Of a stretch of DNA of 64,000 nucleotides, positions 24,638 through 33,676 are shown in pieces. The translations under genes and the position numbers were made by a program. Each line of letters starts with the position of its first letter. The first letter of the stretch is position 1. Under the pieces are notes generated by a model. That model saw only the letters and a list, made by a program, of their open reading frames with translations. It ran no database searches and was not told where the DNA came from. The stretch comes from Paenibacillus endophyticus (GTDB lineage Bacteria > Bacillota > Bacilli > Paenibacillales > Paenibacillaceae): NCBI RefSeq assembly GCF_014192395.1, contig NZ_JACHXW010000019.1, forward strand, positions 1 to 64,000, given 5' to 3'.

Positions 24638-24748
24638 GGCAGCTAAAAGGGCGGATGATGGCAACGGCCGTTAAAAGGCGGATGATGGCAATGGCAGCTA
24701 AAAGGGCGGATGATGGCAATGGCAGTTAAAAGGGCGGATGATGGCAAT
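24638..24748 (+). repeat. Four tandem 27/28-base repeats covering the moeA start
   Basis: Units at 24638-24665, 24666-24692, 24693-24720 and 24721-24748 share the core TAAAAGGGCGGATGATGGCAA. The second unit lacks one G. Each unit carries a ribosome-site-like AAGGG and an ATG-ATG pair, and the last one provides the moeA start. The repeats are nearly identical, so the expansion looks recent. Confidence 0.9.
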
Positions 24749-26099
24749 GGTAAAGAAGCATAGCGGAATGAATGGACAGGGGAGCCGGTTCAATCGGCGA
24801 GCCGTACGGGTAGAAGAGGCGCAGCGGCGAGTTCTCGAGGCCGCTGCGGGGCAGGTTGTCGGCAGCGAGCTTGTCGCGCTGCACGAGAGCGGCGGCCGCA
24901 GGCTTGCGCAGACGGTGACGGCGTCAAGCGATTGGCCGCCCTTCGCGCGCTCGGGCCTCGACGGCTACGCCGTGCGCGCGGCAGATATCGCGGAAGCGTC
25001 GCCGGAGAAGCCGGCGGAGCTGCGCGTTGTCTATGAGGTCGCAGCGGGCCAAGTGGCCCCCGCGGCCTTGCAGGCGGGCACGGCCGCGCGCATCATGACC
25101 GGCGCGGCTGTGCCTGAAGGCGCAGACGCGGTCGTGATGCTCGAGCAGACCGCGGAGGCGATGCTGGCGTACGGCTCGCGCGCGGTGCTGATAAAGCGCG
25201 CGGGCGCCGCAGGCCAGCACATTGCGCCCTGCGGCGAGGAGTTCCGCCGCGGGGGCGTGCTTGCTGTGCCCGGCACGCTTGTGCGGCCGGGCCATGTTGC
25301 GCTGCTCGGCACCTTCGGCTATGCCGAGGTGGCCGTGCGGAAGCGCCCGCGCATAGCGGTATTTGCGACCGGCAGCGAATTGCTGGCGGTTGCGGCGCAG
25401 CTTGCCCCTGGGCGAGTCCGCGACAGCAACAGCAGCATGGTTGCAGCTATGGTTCATCAAAGCGGTGCAGAGCCCCTACTGCTCGGTGCACTACCGGATG
25501 AGCTTGCAGCGGTTGAAGCAGCTCTTGCCGAAGCATGGGAGAGCTCCGACATCATCGTAACGACAGGCGGTGTGTCCGTAGGCGACTATGATGTAATGGC
25601 AGAGCTTATTCGAGCCTTCAAGGACGGCAGCGGGGTGCGAACGAAGGTACAGCTGAGCAGCCTTCAATCGGCTGCAGAGCGGCCAGCATCTCGGCTTTTA
25701 TTCGACAAAGTTGCAATGAGGCCAGGCAGCCCAACTTCTGCCGCGGTAATAGACGGGAAGCTTCTATTTGCCTTATCGGGCAATCCGGGAGCATGCTTTG
25801 TCGGATTCGAGCTGTTCGTGCGTCCGGCGATCCATCTTTTGTTAGGCGTTCGTGAAGCATTGCCGACAGTTGTGCGAGCAAGGCTCTTAACGGCCGTTGA
25901 GAAGCCGAGCCCTCATGATCGTTTTGTACGCGCGCGCCTTGTAATAGGGGAGAACGGCATGCTATCAGCAGATCCGCTCGCATTCGCCAAGTCCAGCATG
26001 ATGGCTTCGATCGCCGAAGCGGAGGGGCTCGTTATTATACCCGCCGGTTCAAAAGGAGCGGAAGTTGGCGAGGCTGTAGACGTTATTTTAATTCCGTAG
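24738..26099 (+). CDS. moeA: Molybdopterin molybdenumtransferase MoeA
   Basis: Up to 453 residues. It shows the MoeA motifs PPFARSGLDGYAVRA (about residue 75), RIMTGAAVPEGADAVVM (about 125), FATGSEL (about 210), TTGGVSVGDYD (about 275) and LSGNPGACFVGFELFV (about 350). MoeA inserts molybdate into adenylylated molybdopterin. Several ATGs (24738, 24741, 24747) lie in the last tandem repeat, so the exact start is uncertain. The first 25 residues are not part of the conserved fold. The 5' half is far more GC-rich (about 72 percent in sampled lines near 24961-25080) than the 3' half (about 55 percent). Confidence 0.93.
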   Translation: MMAMVKKHSGMNGQGSRFNRRAVRVEEAQRRVLEAAAGQVVGSELVALHESGGRRLAQTVTASSDWPPFARSGLDGYAVRAADIAEASPEKPAELRVVYEVAAGQVAPAALQAGTAARIMTGAAVPEGADAVVMLEQTAEAMLAYGSRAVLIKRAGAAGQHIAPCGEEFRRGGVLAVPGTLVRPGHVALLGTFGYAEVAVRKRPRIAVFATGSELLAVAAQLAPGRVRDSNSSMVAAMVHQSGAEPLLLGALPDELAAVEAALAEAWESSDIIVTTGGVSVGDYDVMAELIRAFKDGSGVRTKVQLSSLQSAAERPASRLLFDKVAMRPGSPTSAAVIDGKLLFALSGNPGACFVGFELFVRPAIHLLLGVREALPTVVRARLLTAVEKPSPHDRFVRARLVIGENGMLSADPLAFAKSSMMASIAEAEGLVIIPAGSKGAEVGEAVDVILIP

Positions 26100-26250
26100 C
26101 AATATTAGCAGGCATGCATAGGGATAAATAAACTTAACTGGAAGGAAATAGAGGGGGGGAAGGCGAATATAGTGATAAGCTTCTTTGCCAGATCTGTCTG
26201 GAACCGCATAACAATCATATTGCCGAAGTTTCTACCGTGCAACGGATAGA

Positions 26251-26292
26251 GCCCTCCGTCCTGCATGTTATACAGGAAAGAGGGCATTTTTA
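26251..26292 (+). terminator. Terminator downstream of moeA
   Basis: GCCCTC/GAGGGC with inner TCCTG/CAGGA pairing is followed by ATTTTTAAA. It lies about 150 bases after the moeA stop. The interval 26100-26250 contains nothing I recognise. Confidence 0.75.
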
Positions 26293-26581
26293 AAATATAG
26301 GAAAGTATATCATTTCGCCAACTTTCTCTATATTTCTATGCGAAACGTAAGCTTAACCGCCAGAGGACGGCTTCAGCCATTTACGCTTGACGTATTGGAA
26401 AGGATATGAGTTTGCTTATCCTTTCTCTATACGTTTCGCCGAAACGATGGCGTCTATGGAAAGGACGCCGTCAGTCGTTTCTTATTAAAAAAATTGGAAA
26501 GGATATGATTTCGCCATCCTTTCTCTATATTTCTCGGAATGAAACACGCCGCGCCGCCAAAGGACGGCGACAGCCGTTTCA
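26293..26581. repeat. Paired-hairpin intergenic repeat, three tandem A-B units (copy 2)
   Basis: Three units in a row. Each has a type A hairpin (26293-26335, 26390-26434, 26491-26531; arms resemble TATAGGAAAGGA and TCCTTTCTCTATA) followed by a type B hairpin (26341-26388, 26440-26482, 26541-26580; ends GAAACG/CGTTTC with inner GGCG/CGCC). The third B hairpin is nearly identical to the one at 17381-17420. Together with the moeA terminator it fills the roughly 500-base gap before the next gene. No coding sequence is visible. Confidence 0.85.
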
Positions 26582-26602
26582 CCGTATGTAGCGTTGGTTA
26601 GA

Positions 26603-27289
26603 TTATAAATATTGATTGATAATTAACCCGACGTACGGCACAGGTGAGTAGGTTTGAACAGAATTGAAATAGGCTGCATACGGAAGGGTCGCTGTTAGCT
26701 CGGGCTGAAGCAGGTCTTCCGGCTTCTGCTGCTCCGTATAGGCCAAAGCTACCTTAATGTCTGTCAATAGTCCGCTCGTTCCAAGCAGCAGCCGCTTCAT
26801 CCGTTCAACGTTCACCTGCGCAGTGTCCGTCGACTCCGCAGTTTGGCCTTGAATAATCCACTGTCCATTTTGTATGTGTCGGTGCAAGCCGATTTCTTGA
26901 ACAGCCGGGTGGCGAAGAGCTTGCTCAATGGTGAGCCACAGCTCAGGGTTTAAATCGCCTTTCCCCTGCTTATACTGGTTTTCGAGATCACTAACGAGAA
27001 GAGCGAGTTGGTCTAAGCTGTCTTCGATTGGCTCATTATTGTCGAGCTCTCGCCCAAGCTTAATGGATAGCTGATGCAAGGCGTGCTGGGATTGTCTTGC
27101 TGTCTGAAGCCAGGAGGCTGCATGGCCTGCTGCTTGGTGGAAAGTGCGACGCCATTCATCGTTATGCTCGGGCGCAAACTGCGGTTCTCCGTCCCTATAT
27201 GGATAATAGGCATAAGAGCTGACGGCTTGCACGGGGGTATACGCCGATGACCGTTCAATGCTCCTGATGGAGCGAATAGATGAGCTCAT
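26603..27289 (-). CDS. Uncharacterised protein
   Basis: About 228 residues, soluble, no signal peptide or transmembrane segment. The first 30 residues are Ser/Arg/Tyr-rich, followed by a mainly helical region rich in Gln, His and Leu (about 50-130) with WRRTFHQAAGHAASWLQ and LDQLALLVSDLENQYKQ. The start at 27289 is chosen because AGAGGAGA precedes it. The open frame extends to 27403 without a ribosome site. I do not recognise the family. The composition hints at a flagellar-hook or capping-type helical protein, but I would not assign a function. Confidence 0.7.
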   Translation of the reverse strand: MSSSIRSIRSIERSSAYTPVQAVSSYAYYPYRDGEPQFAPEHNDEWRRTFHQAAGHAASWLQTARQSQHALHQLSIKLGRELDNNEPIEDSLDQLALLVSDLENQYKQGKGDLNPELWLTIEQALRHPAVQEIGLHRHIQNGQWIIQGQTAESTDTAQVNVERMKRLLLGTSGLLTDIKVALAYTEQQKPEDLLQPELTATLPYAAYFNSVQTYSPVPYVGLIINQYL

Positions 27290-27381
27290 AAGCAATCTCC
27301 TCTCTACCTTCTTCTGCAAGTTCAGCGACAGCATACTATACCGAGCATGAAAAGGCTGGCGAAACTTGTCATTGAATGATT

Positions 27382-27423
27382 TAAAAATAAAAAGCGGCGT
27401 CACACTGAACGGTTAGCCGCTTT
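27382..27423 (-). terminator. Terminator of the small LSm-like gene
   Basis: On the minus strand AAAGCGGC pairs with GCCGCTTT and is followed by TTTATTTTT. It ends the minus-strand gene at 27429. Confidence 0.85.
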
Positions 27424-27428
27424 GTCGA

Positions 27429-27797
27429 TTACAGCAGCAGGAATAGAAAAGCGACGAGCGCGAAATCAAGCGCAAGCGCTCCGCCCCATGGATAATAAGG
27501 ACGCGGACCATAGTAGTAAGGATCATAAGGATAAGCTTGAGTTTGTGCTTGCGGAACAGCTGCTTTTGGTGAAAGCTCTTTTTTACCTTTACCGCTTTTT
27601 TTCTTTTTTGAAACAGTTGGCTGCGTTTGGGTCACGTTGGCCTCAAGTTCGCCGGCTTCCGCATTAAGCAGCACTTTGCCTCCGCTGCATGAGCTAAGTA
27701 TGCCGACATGGCGTGAACCGTCATTCATAACGACGCATACCGGATAGCCGCAAAACCGATTAACGACGTCTTCATGCAATGGATAAATAGGTTCCAT
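27429..27797 (-). CDS. Small protein with LSm-like N-terminus and C-terminal membrane segment
   Basis: 122 residues in three parts. Residues about 1-50 resemble a short Sm-like beta barrel (GYPVCVVMNDGSRHVGIL, GGKVLLNAEAG). Residues about 58-100 are a basic KKKKSGKGKK stretch and a Tyr/Pro-rich stretch (YPYDPYYYGPRPYYPW). The last 16 residues are a hydrophobic helix. Such Tyr/Pro-rich segments occur in spore-coat or surface-associated proteins. Membrane tethering of an Sm-like domain is unusual. Family not firmly identified. Confidence 0.65.
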   Translation of the reverse strand: MEPIYPLHEDVVNRFCGYPVCVVMNDGSRHVGILSSCSGGKVLLNAEAGELEANVTQTQPTVSKKKKSGKGKKELSPKAAVPQAQTQAYPYDPYYYGPRPYYPWGGALALDFALVAFLFLLL

Positions 27798-27902
27798 TTT
27801 GCTAATGACACCTCCATTTGATCATTCCTGCAACTAGTGTATTCACCTACAGGCGAACGTGTATGGATGTTTACCCATTCCGAGAGGACAGGAGCGAAAA
27901 TC

Positions 27903-28736
27903 ATGTACATTCCGAATCAAAACGCACCGGCAAGGCATCGTTTGTCGGCAAAGCAGCGCGCCAAGCGTACCAAGCAAGGAGTGCTGCTTGCTTTGGCAGT
28001 GATCTCCGTATGCGCGATATGGGCGATTTGGCAAGCAGGCCAAGCTCCAAAGGAAACGACATCGGCGGAGCAGCTGCTTCAGCATGATTTGAAGGCACTA
28101 TGGGAATGGAGCGATGATCAGGTGAAAGGCGGTTCAGTTGGCGCGAGCTGGTCGATTCGTTGGGATGTGACAGGAAAAGCAGGCTCAATGCAGGATCTTA
28201 CCTTGCAATTATTTGCAGAGGAGAAGGGAGAAGCGGTGGATAAGGTTGTCGCCAATGAAGGGAAAACGGTCTCCGGCTTAGTCGCGAAATATGGAGGCAA
28301 GGTATCTTTGCATCTGATTCAAAAGGACAATCAAAGCGAGCAGCTCATGATCCTTCTAGAGACGGCTAGCACGGCGAGTACCGAGAGGGGGAGCTTGCTG
28401 CAAAAATCAGCGGATATTTCGTCGAAGATTGCGCTCATTTCGCCTGCTTTTACAAGCAGCATGAAAGTACAGGGGTATACGAAGCATGACCAGACTATCC
28501 AACGAATGACGAGGCTGACCGATGCTAAATCCATTGACCGCTATGAGGATGCAGGCACGATCAGCGAAACGTTCTATACCCGCATGCTGCATTCTGTCAT
28601 TCCAGTCAAGAATGGGAAATCTGCAAACTTTCAAGTTGCCTTGCATAAAGATACAGACACGGGAAATACCGAATTAACGATCGGAATACCAGTTATTACT
28701 GGGGAATACAGCGTTTCCAAGGCTGAAAGTGATTGA
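27903..28736 (+). CDS. Probable YwmB-family (DUF1779) membrane-anchored protein
   Basis: About 277 residues. A short basic N-terminus and one transmembrane helix (about residues 28-45, VLLALAVISVCAIWAIW) are followed by an extracytoplasmic domain. The late motif NFQVALHKDTDTGNTELTIGIPVITGEY matches my memory of the YwmB family conserved in endospore formers. The ATG at 27903 has AGGAGCG at the right spacing. The frame is open to 27837. YwmB function is unknown. Assignment is by pattern only. Confidence 0.6.
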   Translation: MYIPNQNAPARHRLSAKQRAKRTKQGVLLALAVISVCAIWAIWQAGQAPKETTSAEQLLQHDLKALWEWSDDQVKGGSVGASWSIRWDVTGKAGSMQDLTLQLFAEEKGEAVDKVVANEGKTVSGLVAKYGGKVSLHLIQKDNQSEQLMILLETASTASTERGSLLQKSADISSKIALISPAFTSSMKVQGYTKHDQTIQRMTRLTDAKSIDRYEDAGTISETFYTRMLHSVIPVKNGKSANFQVALHKDTDTGNTELTIGIPVITGEYSVSKAESD

Positions 28737-28874
28737 AATAGCTGTTCTGATTAGAATAAGTAACGGATCTTATCAGTATTTTTTATGATAAGTTGAATAG
28801 CGAATTATAGTTGGATATGCTAAACTACATAACATGTGAAGCTGTATAAAATACATAGGGAAAGAATGAGGCAA

Positions 28875-30431
28875 ATGACATATACGAATACTCTTGAATC
28901 CGTCTCCGCAGAGGGCTCTGTTTACTATCTGTTCGGAGCAACGGGCGATTTGGCTCGGCGCAAGCTATTCCCAGCCCTTTTCAGTTTATATAAAGAAGGC
29001 AAGCTTTCGGAGAACTTTGCCGTAGTTGGCCTTGCAAGACGTCCTCGCACAAATGAGCAGTTCCGTGCTGACCTATACGAATCAATCGTAGAATTTTGCC
29101 GATATAAAGCGGACGATGCTGAGCTTTGGAACCGTTTTGCCGAACATTTCGTATACATGTCGCTGGATATCAACGATGTGGAAGGCTTCAAGGAGCTTAG
29201 CAAATTGTCCGAGCAGCTTGATGCCAAGTTCGACATTCCAGGCAACCGTCTCTTTTACTTGGCGCTGGCGCCTTCGCTTTTCGGGCCGGTTTCATTCAAT
29301 CTGCGCGACGGCGGGCTGCTTGAATCGAAGGGCTGGCACCGTGTCGTCATCGAGAAGCCTTTCGGCTACGATTTGCCATCCGCGCAGAAGTTGAACGAAC
29401 AGATTAACCAAGTGTTCAAAGAGGAAGAAATTTATCGGATCGACCATTACCTCGGCAAGGAAATGGTGCAAAACATTCAAGTCATTCGTTTTGCAAATGC
29501 ATTTTTTGAGCCTTTGTGGAATAATAACCATATTGCCAATGTTCAAATTACCCTATCGGAAACAGTGGGCGTAGAGGATCGCGGCGGTTATTATGATAAG
29601 TCAGGCGCTTTGCGGGACATGGGCCAGAACCATATGCTGCAAATGCTGACGATGATCGCCATGGAGCCGCCAAGCCGCTTGCACGGAGAAGATATCCGCG
29701 ACGAGAAGGTAAAGGTTCTTCGCTCCCTGCGCAACTATAAGTCCAGCGATGAAGTGCGTGAGAATGTTGTTCGCGGGCAATACAGCGAAGGCAGCCATCA
29801 CGGGAAGGATCTTCCCGGCTATCGTCAAGAGGATTCGGTCGGCGAGGATTCAACGACTGAAACTTATTTCGCTGCTAAAGTATTTGTGGATAATTTCCGC
29901 TGGGCTGGCGTGCCGTTCTATATTCGGACAGGCAAGCGTCTTCCAGTCAAAACAACGGAAATCGTCATTGAATTCAAATCGATGCCGCAGAACGTCTTGT
30001 TCGCGCAGCGTCATGATCTCGCTCCGAACCTGCTCGTGATTCGCGTAAATCCGCTTGAGGGCATATATATTAAAGTAAATGCAAAAACACCGGGCGAGAA
30101 CAATTCCGTACAGCCGGTAGCGATGGAATTCTGCCAGAGCTGCCAGGTCGGCTTGAATACGCCAGAAGCTTATGAGCGTCTTATCCATGATGCAGTACGC
30201 GGAGATTCAACCTATTTCACACGTTGGGATGAAGTATCCCAGGCTTGGGCATTCGTTGACCGCATCGCACAGGCATGGCGCGAGGACAAAGGCGATCTGA
30301 AGCAGTACCCGGCAGGATCATGGGGTCCGGATGCAGCCAACCAAATGCTCGGAGAAGACGGTTTCCATTGGTGGCCGGTTAACGGACAAGAGGAAGATAA
30401 AGTTATTTGGGTTTCGAACAGCGGCAAATAA
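28875..30431 (+). CDS. zwf: Glucose-6-phosphate 1-dehydrogenase
   Basis: About 518 residues. The NADP-binding N-terminus is YYLFGATGDLARRKLFPALF and the active-site motif is RIDHYLGKE (about residue 190). Family blocks VIEKPFG, DMGQNHMLQ and FYIRTGKRL are all present. It oxidises glucose-6-phosphate to 6-phosphogluconolactone, producing NADPH, the first step of the oxidative pentose phosphate pathway. AGGGAAAG favours the ATG at 28875. Upstream in-frame ATGs at 28836 and 28866 are possible. Confidence 0.97.
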   Translation: MTYTNTLESVSAEGSVYYLFGATGDLARRKLFPALFSLYKEGKLSENFAVVGLARRPRTNEQFRADLYESIVEFCRYKADDAELWNRFAEHFVYMSLDINDVEGFKELSKLSEQLDAKFDIPGNRLFYLALAPSLFGPVSFNLRDGGLLESKGWHRVVIEKPFGYDLPSAQKLNEQINQVFKEEEIYRIDHYLGKEMVQNIQVIRFANAFFEPLWNNNHIANVQITLSETVGVEDRGGYYDKSGALRDMGQNHMLQMLTMIAMEPPSRLHGEDIRDEKVKVLRSLRNYKSSDEVRENVVRGQYSEGSHHGKDLPGYRQEDSVGEDSTTETYFAAKVFVDNFRWAGVPFYIRTGKRLPVKTTEIVIEFKSMPQNVLFAQRHDLAPNLLVIRVNPLEGIYIKVNAKTPGENNSVQPVAMEFCQSCQVGLNTPEAYERLIHDAVRGDSTYFTRWDEVSQAWAFVDRIAQAWREDKGDLKQYPAGSWGPDAANQMLGEDGFHWWPVNGQEEDKVIWVSNSGK

Positions 30432-30471
30432 CCGCTGCCCGCATACCTTACGTAATGAAGGGAAGTCAAGC

Positions 30472-32058
30472 ATGAGCAAATCGTTAAGCGAAGAAATCAA
30501 ACAGGAAGTAGATAAGCGGCGTACGTTCGCGATTATCTCTCACCCTGATGCAGGGAAAACAACCCTAACTGAGAAGCTCCTCCTATTCGGAGGAGCCATT
30601 CGGCTTGCTGGGTCAGTCAAGGCGCGCAAAGCGAGCCGGCACGCCACGTCCGACTGGATGGAGATCGAGAAACAGCGGGGAATTTCCGTAACGTCGAGCG
30701 TAATGCAGTTCGATTATCTGGATCACCGCGTCAATATTCTTGATACGCCAGGTCACCAAGATTTCAGTGAAGACACGTACCGTACGCTTACTGCAGCCGA
30801 CAGTGCCGTTATGCTTATTGACGTGGCCAAAGGCGTAGAGGCACAAACGATCAAGCTGTTCCAAGTTTGCCGCAAGCGCGGCATTCCGATATTTACTTTT
30901 ATCAACAAGCTAGACCGTGAAGGCCAAAGCCCCTTTGAACTAATGGAGGAGCTGGAGCGGGTGCTGGGCATCCGTGCAGTACCAATGAACTGGCCGATCG
31001 GCATGGGCCGCGAGCTATGCGGCGTGTACGACCGGATGAAGACCCAAGTAGAGCTGTTCCAAGGCAATGACCATACAACGATTGAAGTGCGTTCGGTCAG
31101 CGATTATAATGATCCATTGATCCGCGAGATGGCTGGTGATTATTTGACGGACCAGTTGATTGGCGACCTGGAGCTGCTCGATGTTGCAGGCGATCAATTC
31201 GACTTCGAGAAAGTGCAGGCGGGCGAGCTGACACCGGTGTTCTTCGGAAGCGCGGTTAACAACTTCGGCGTACAGACGTTTCTTGAGAACTTCCTGCAGC
31301 TGGCGCCTAAGCCGACCTCACGCAACAGCACGACTGGACAGGTGGACCCGACGAATGAGAAGTTCACCGGCTATGTGTTCAAAATTCAAGCGAATATGAA
31401 TCCAGCGCATCGCGATCGGATCGCTTTCTTGCGCATTTGCTCCGGCAAGTTCGAAAGAGGCATGAGCGTACGCCATGTTCGCAACGGCAAGGATATCAAG
31501 CTGGCGCAGCCGCAGCAATTTCTCGCACAGGATCGCGATATCGTAGATACGGCATACCCAGGCGACATTATCGGTTTGTTCGACCCAGGCATATTCCGAA
31601 TCGGCGATTCTTTATCCCAAGGCGGAGAAGTTGTATTCGATGAACTGCCGACGTTTTCCCCCGAGATATTTGCCAAAGTCACCGTCAAAAATGCGCTTAA
31701 GCATAAGCAGTATCAGAAAGGCATTGACCAGCTGACGGAAGAGGGCACAATTCAGGTGTTCCATTCCACAGGCAACTTCGACGAGACGATTCTCGGCGTG
31801 GTCGGTCATTTGCAGTTCGAGGTATTCGAGCATCGGATGAAGGCGGAATACGGCGTTGATATTCAACTGCACCGCATGCAGTTCCAATTCGCGCGCTGGA
31901 TCGTGGATGACAATATTGATCCCGGCAAATTCCGTATCAATACGACGCTTGTGAAAGATAAAAAGGGCAATTACGTCGTCTTGTTCGAAAATGAGTATGC
32001 GATGCGTACCGCTATCGACAAGAATCCGACATCAAAGTTTTTGGAAACGGCGCCTTAA
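30472..32058 (+). CDS. prfC: Peptide chain release factor 3
   Basis: 528 residues, the usual RF3 length. GTPase motifs are G1 SHPDAGKTTL, G2 region QRGISVTSSVMQFDY, G3 DTPGHQDFSEDTYRTL and G4 INKLDREG. RF3-specific C-terminal blocks are FQFARWIV and NPTSKFLETAP. RF3 recycles RF1/RF2 from the ribosome after peptide release. It is patchily distributed in Bacillota. The ATG at 30472 has GAAGGGAAG in front. The frame is open to 30331, inside zwf, which is not a plausible start. Confidence 0.97.
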   Translation: MSKSLSEEIKQEVDKRRTFAIISHPDAGKTTLTEKLLLFGGAIRLAGSVKARKASRHATSDWMEIEKQRGISVTSSVMQFDYLDHRVNILDTPGHQDFSEDTYRTLTAADSAVMLIDVAKGVEAQTIKLFQVCRKRGIPIFTFINKLDREGQSPFELMEELERVLGIRAVPMNWPIGMGRELCGVYDRMKTQVELFQGNDHTTIEVRSVSDYNDPLIREMAGDYLTDQLIGDLELLDVAGDQFDFEKVQAGELTPVFFGSAVNNFGVQTFLENFLQLAPKPTSRNSTTGQVDPTNEKFTGYVFKIQANMNPAHRDRIAFLRICSGKFERGMSVRHVRNGKDIKLAQPQQFLAQDRDIVDTAYPGDIIGLFDPGIFRIGDSLSQGGEVVFDELPTFSPEIFAKVTVKNALKHKQYQKGIDQLTEEGTIQVFHSTGNFDETILGVVGHLQFEVFEHRMKAEYGVDIQLHRMQFQFARWIVDDNIDPGKFRINTTLVKDKKGNYVVLFENEYAMRTAIDKNPTSKFLETAP

Positions 32059-32081
32059 GCATTCGGTTGCAAGTAGCCGGC

Positions 32082-32136
32082 AGCATCCCCAGCCTACCCT
32101 CGCAGCAGCGCAGGAGGCCGGGGATGCTTTTTCTTT
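32082..32136 (+). terminator. Terminator of prfC
   Basis: GCATCCCC pairs with GGGGATGC across a long GC-rich loop and is followed by TTTTTCTTTT. Confidence 0.85.
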
Positions 32137-32222
32137 TGCATTCAATTAAAGGAAATGCAGTGCTAAAAAACAGGTTTGCCCGTATAATAGATGGATAAAA
32201 AACGATAGGTGGCTAGTCATTC

Positions 32223-33287
32223 ATGAAAACAATCATGTTCACCGGGGGAGGCTCAGCCGGACACGTTACCGTTAATTTGGCCTTGATCCCGCGGTTTTTG
32301 GAAGAGGGCTGGTCAGTTCAATATATCGGATCGGAGAGCGGTATTGAACGGCAGCTTATCGCAACGATTCCGGAGGTCAAATATTTCCCTATTTCGACCG
32401 GCAAGCTCAGAAGGTACATCGATATGCAAAATATTAAGGACCCTTTCAAGGTTGTGAAGGGGCTCTTTCAGGCGTACCGGCTTATTAAGAAGAACAAACC
32501 GAATGTTATTTTCTCCAAAGGCGGCTTTGTGTCAGTGCCAGTTGTGCTTGGCGCATGGCTGAACAAGGTACCTCTGCTTATTCACGAATCCGATTTAACG
32601 CCGGGACTGGCAAACCGGATTTCAATCCCGTTTGCCACTGGCGTATGTACGACCTTCCCTGAAACGGGAGGCATGCTGAAGGCTGATAAAAGCAGGCATG
32701 TCGGGGCTGTCATCCGTGAGGAGGTAAAGCAAGGAAATGCAGATCGCGGCAGAGCCTTCTGCGGCTTTACGAGAAGCAAGCCCGTTATTCTTATTATGGG
32801 CGGCAGCCTAGGGGCGCGGAAGATCAATACGGCGGTCAGGCAGTCGTTATCGGCTCTTACTAAGCAATATCAGATCGTACATTTATGCGGAAAAAATCAA
32901 GTTGACCCCTCGCTTACGATGCCTGGCTATAAGCAATTTGAGTATGTGAACGAGCAGCTGCCAGATGTGCTGGCGATGACCGATCTGGTCATTTCACGCG
33001 CAGGGTCCAACTCCATCTTCGAGTTTCTCTCTCTGAAAAAACCGATGCTGCTCATTCCGCTGACCAAGGAGCAAAGCCGCGGTGACCAAATTCTGAACGC
33101 GCAGTCGTTCGAGAAATCGGGCTACGCCGATATTCTTTATGAAGAGAAGCTGACCGCAGTGACGCTGGCAGAGAGCGTTGATCGCTTGTACACGAACCGG
33201 GCTGCTTATGTGGATCGGATGAATATGAGCGAGGAAGCGAATGCGCTGTCCGCCGTATTTGATTGGATTATCGAGATCGCGAAGTAG
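32223..33287 (+). CDS. murG: MurG-like UDP-GlcNAc transferase
   Basis: 354 residues. GT28 motifs: [14 protein letters not shown] at the N-terminus, [14 protein letters not shown] (about 120), [10 protein letters not shown] (about 195), and the donor-site [23 protein letters not shown] (about 258). MurG adds GlcNAc to lipid I to make lipid II. This copy is not in a division/cell-wall (mra/mur) cluster. In Paenibacillus relatives such genes are often a second copy, so it may be an accessory transferase. TAGGTGG lies near the ATG. It is a single-gene unit with terminators on both sides. Confidence 0.9.
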   Translation: MKTIMFTGGGSAGHVTVNLALIPRFLEEGWSVQYIGSESGIERQLIATIPEVKYFPISTGKLRRYIDMQNIKDPFKVVKGLFQAYRLIKKNKPNVIFSKGGFVSVPVVLGAWLNKVPLLIHESDLTPGLANRISIPFATGVCTTFPETGGMLKADKSRHVGAVIREEVKQGNADRGRAFCGFTRSKPVILIMGGSLGARKINTAVRQSLSALTKQYQIVHLCGKNQVDPSLTMPGYKQFEYVNEQLPDVLAMTDLVISRAGSNSIFEFLSLKKPMLLIPLTKEQSRGDQILNAQSFEKSGYADILYEEKLTAVTLAESVDRLYTNRAAYVDRMNMSEEANALSAVFDWIIEIAK

Positions 33288-33304
33288 TAACACGGTCAGT
33301 ATAA

Positions 33305-33480
33305 AGAGACTGTCCCAATAGGGGAAGCAAAGCAGTCGGCCAAATCCGTAACATGCACCAATGAGCCTTCAACACCACTATGAAAGTGGCGCTGAAGGTT
33401 TTTTTTAACCCGAAATCGCTTAACAAGCGAGTACAGCATTTTTCAAAATCGGCTTTGAGACAGCTCCTTTCTGCTAAACG
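33305..33480. mobile_element. Candidate remnant of an IS or MITE (non-coding)
   Basis: The 389-base gap 33288-33676 begins with AGAGACTGTCCCAA near 33306. On the opposite strand it has AGGAGCTGTCTCAA ending near 33471. These imperfect terminal inverted repeats (10 of 14 matching) resemble GAGNCTGTCTCAA-type IS ends such as those of IS1182-like elements. No intact transposase lies between them. A terminator-like hairpin is at 33365-33406. No target duplication is obvious. Confidence 0.4.
33365..33406 (+). terminator. Terminator hairpin downstream of murG
   Basis: CCTTCA/TGAAGG outer and CCAC/GTGG inner arms are followed by eight T. It lies inside the candidate mobile remnant. Confidence 0.8.
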
Positions 33481-33676
33481 ATAAGGTGCTGCGAATTTGT
33501 ACCAAATAGAGCATTGACGATGAAACGTTTTCATGCAATAATGTACGCGTGTACATTAATTGTTGAACGATTGAATTTTTTGGTTTTGAGCGGTTGGATC
33601 ATGTCCTTGAATAAGGAATAATGCGTGTTTACGTCAAACATTATGCAGTCACCATTAGAGTAAAGACAACTTTGTA

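Noticed and set aside
24638-24748. Tandem repeats as a possible CRISPR array
   Set aside because: The units abut without spacers and contain start codons. There are no cas genes nearby.
24924-25460. A 178-codon antisense frame inside moeA
   Set aside because: It lies in the GC-rich half of moeA, where stop codons are rare on all frames. The product is Arg/His/Ala-rich and the sense frame clearly encodes MoeA.
33268-33534. An 88-codon minus-strand frame after murG
   Set aside because: It overlaps the murG end, a terminator hairpin and the mobile remnant. The sequence lacks transposase motifs.
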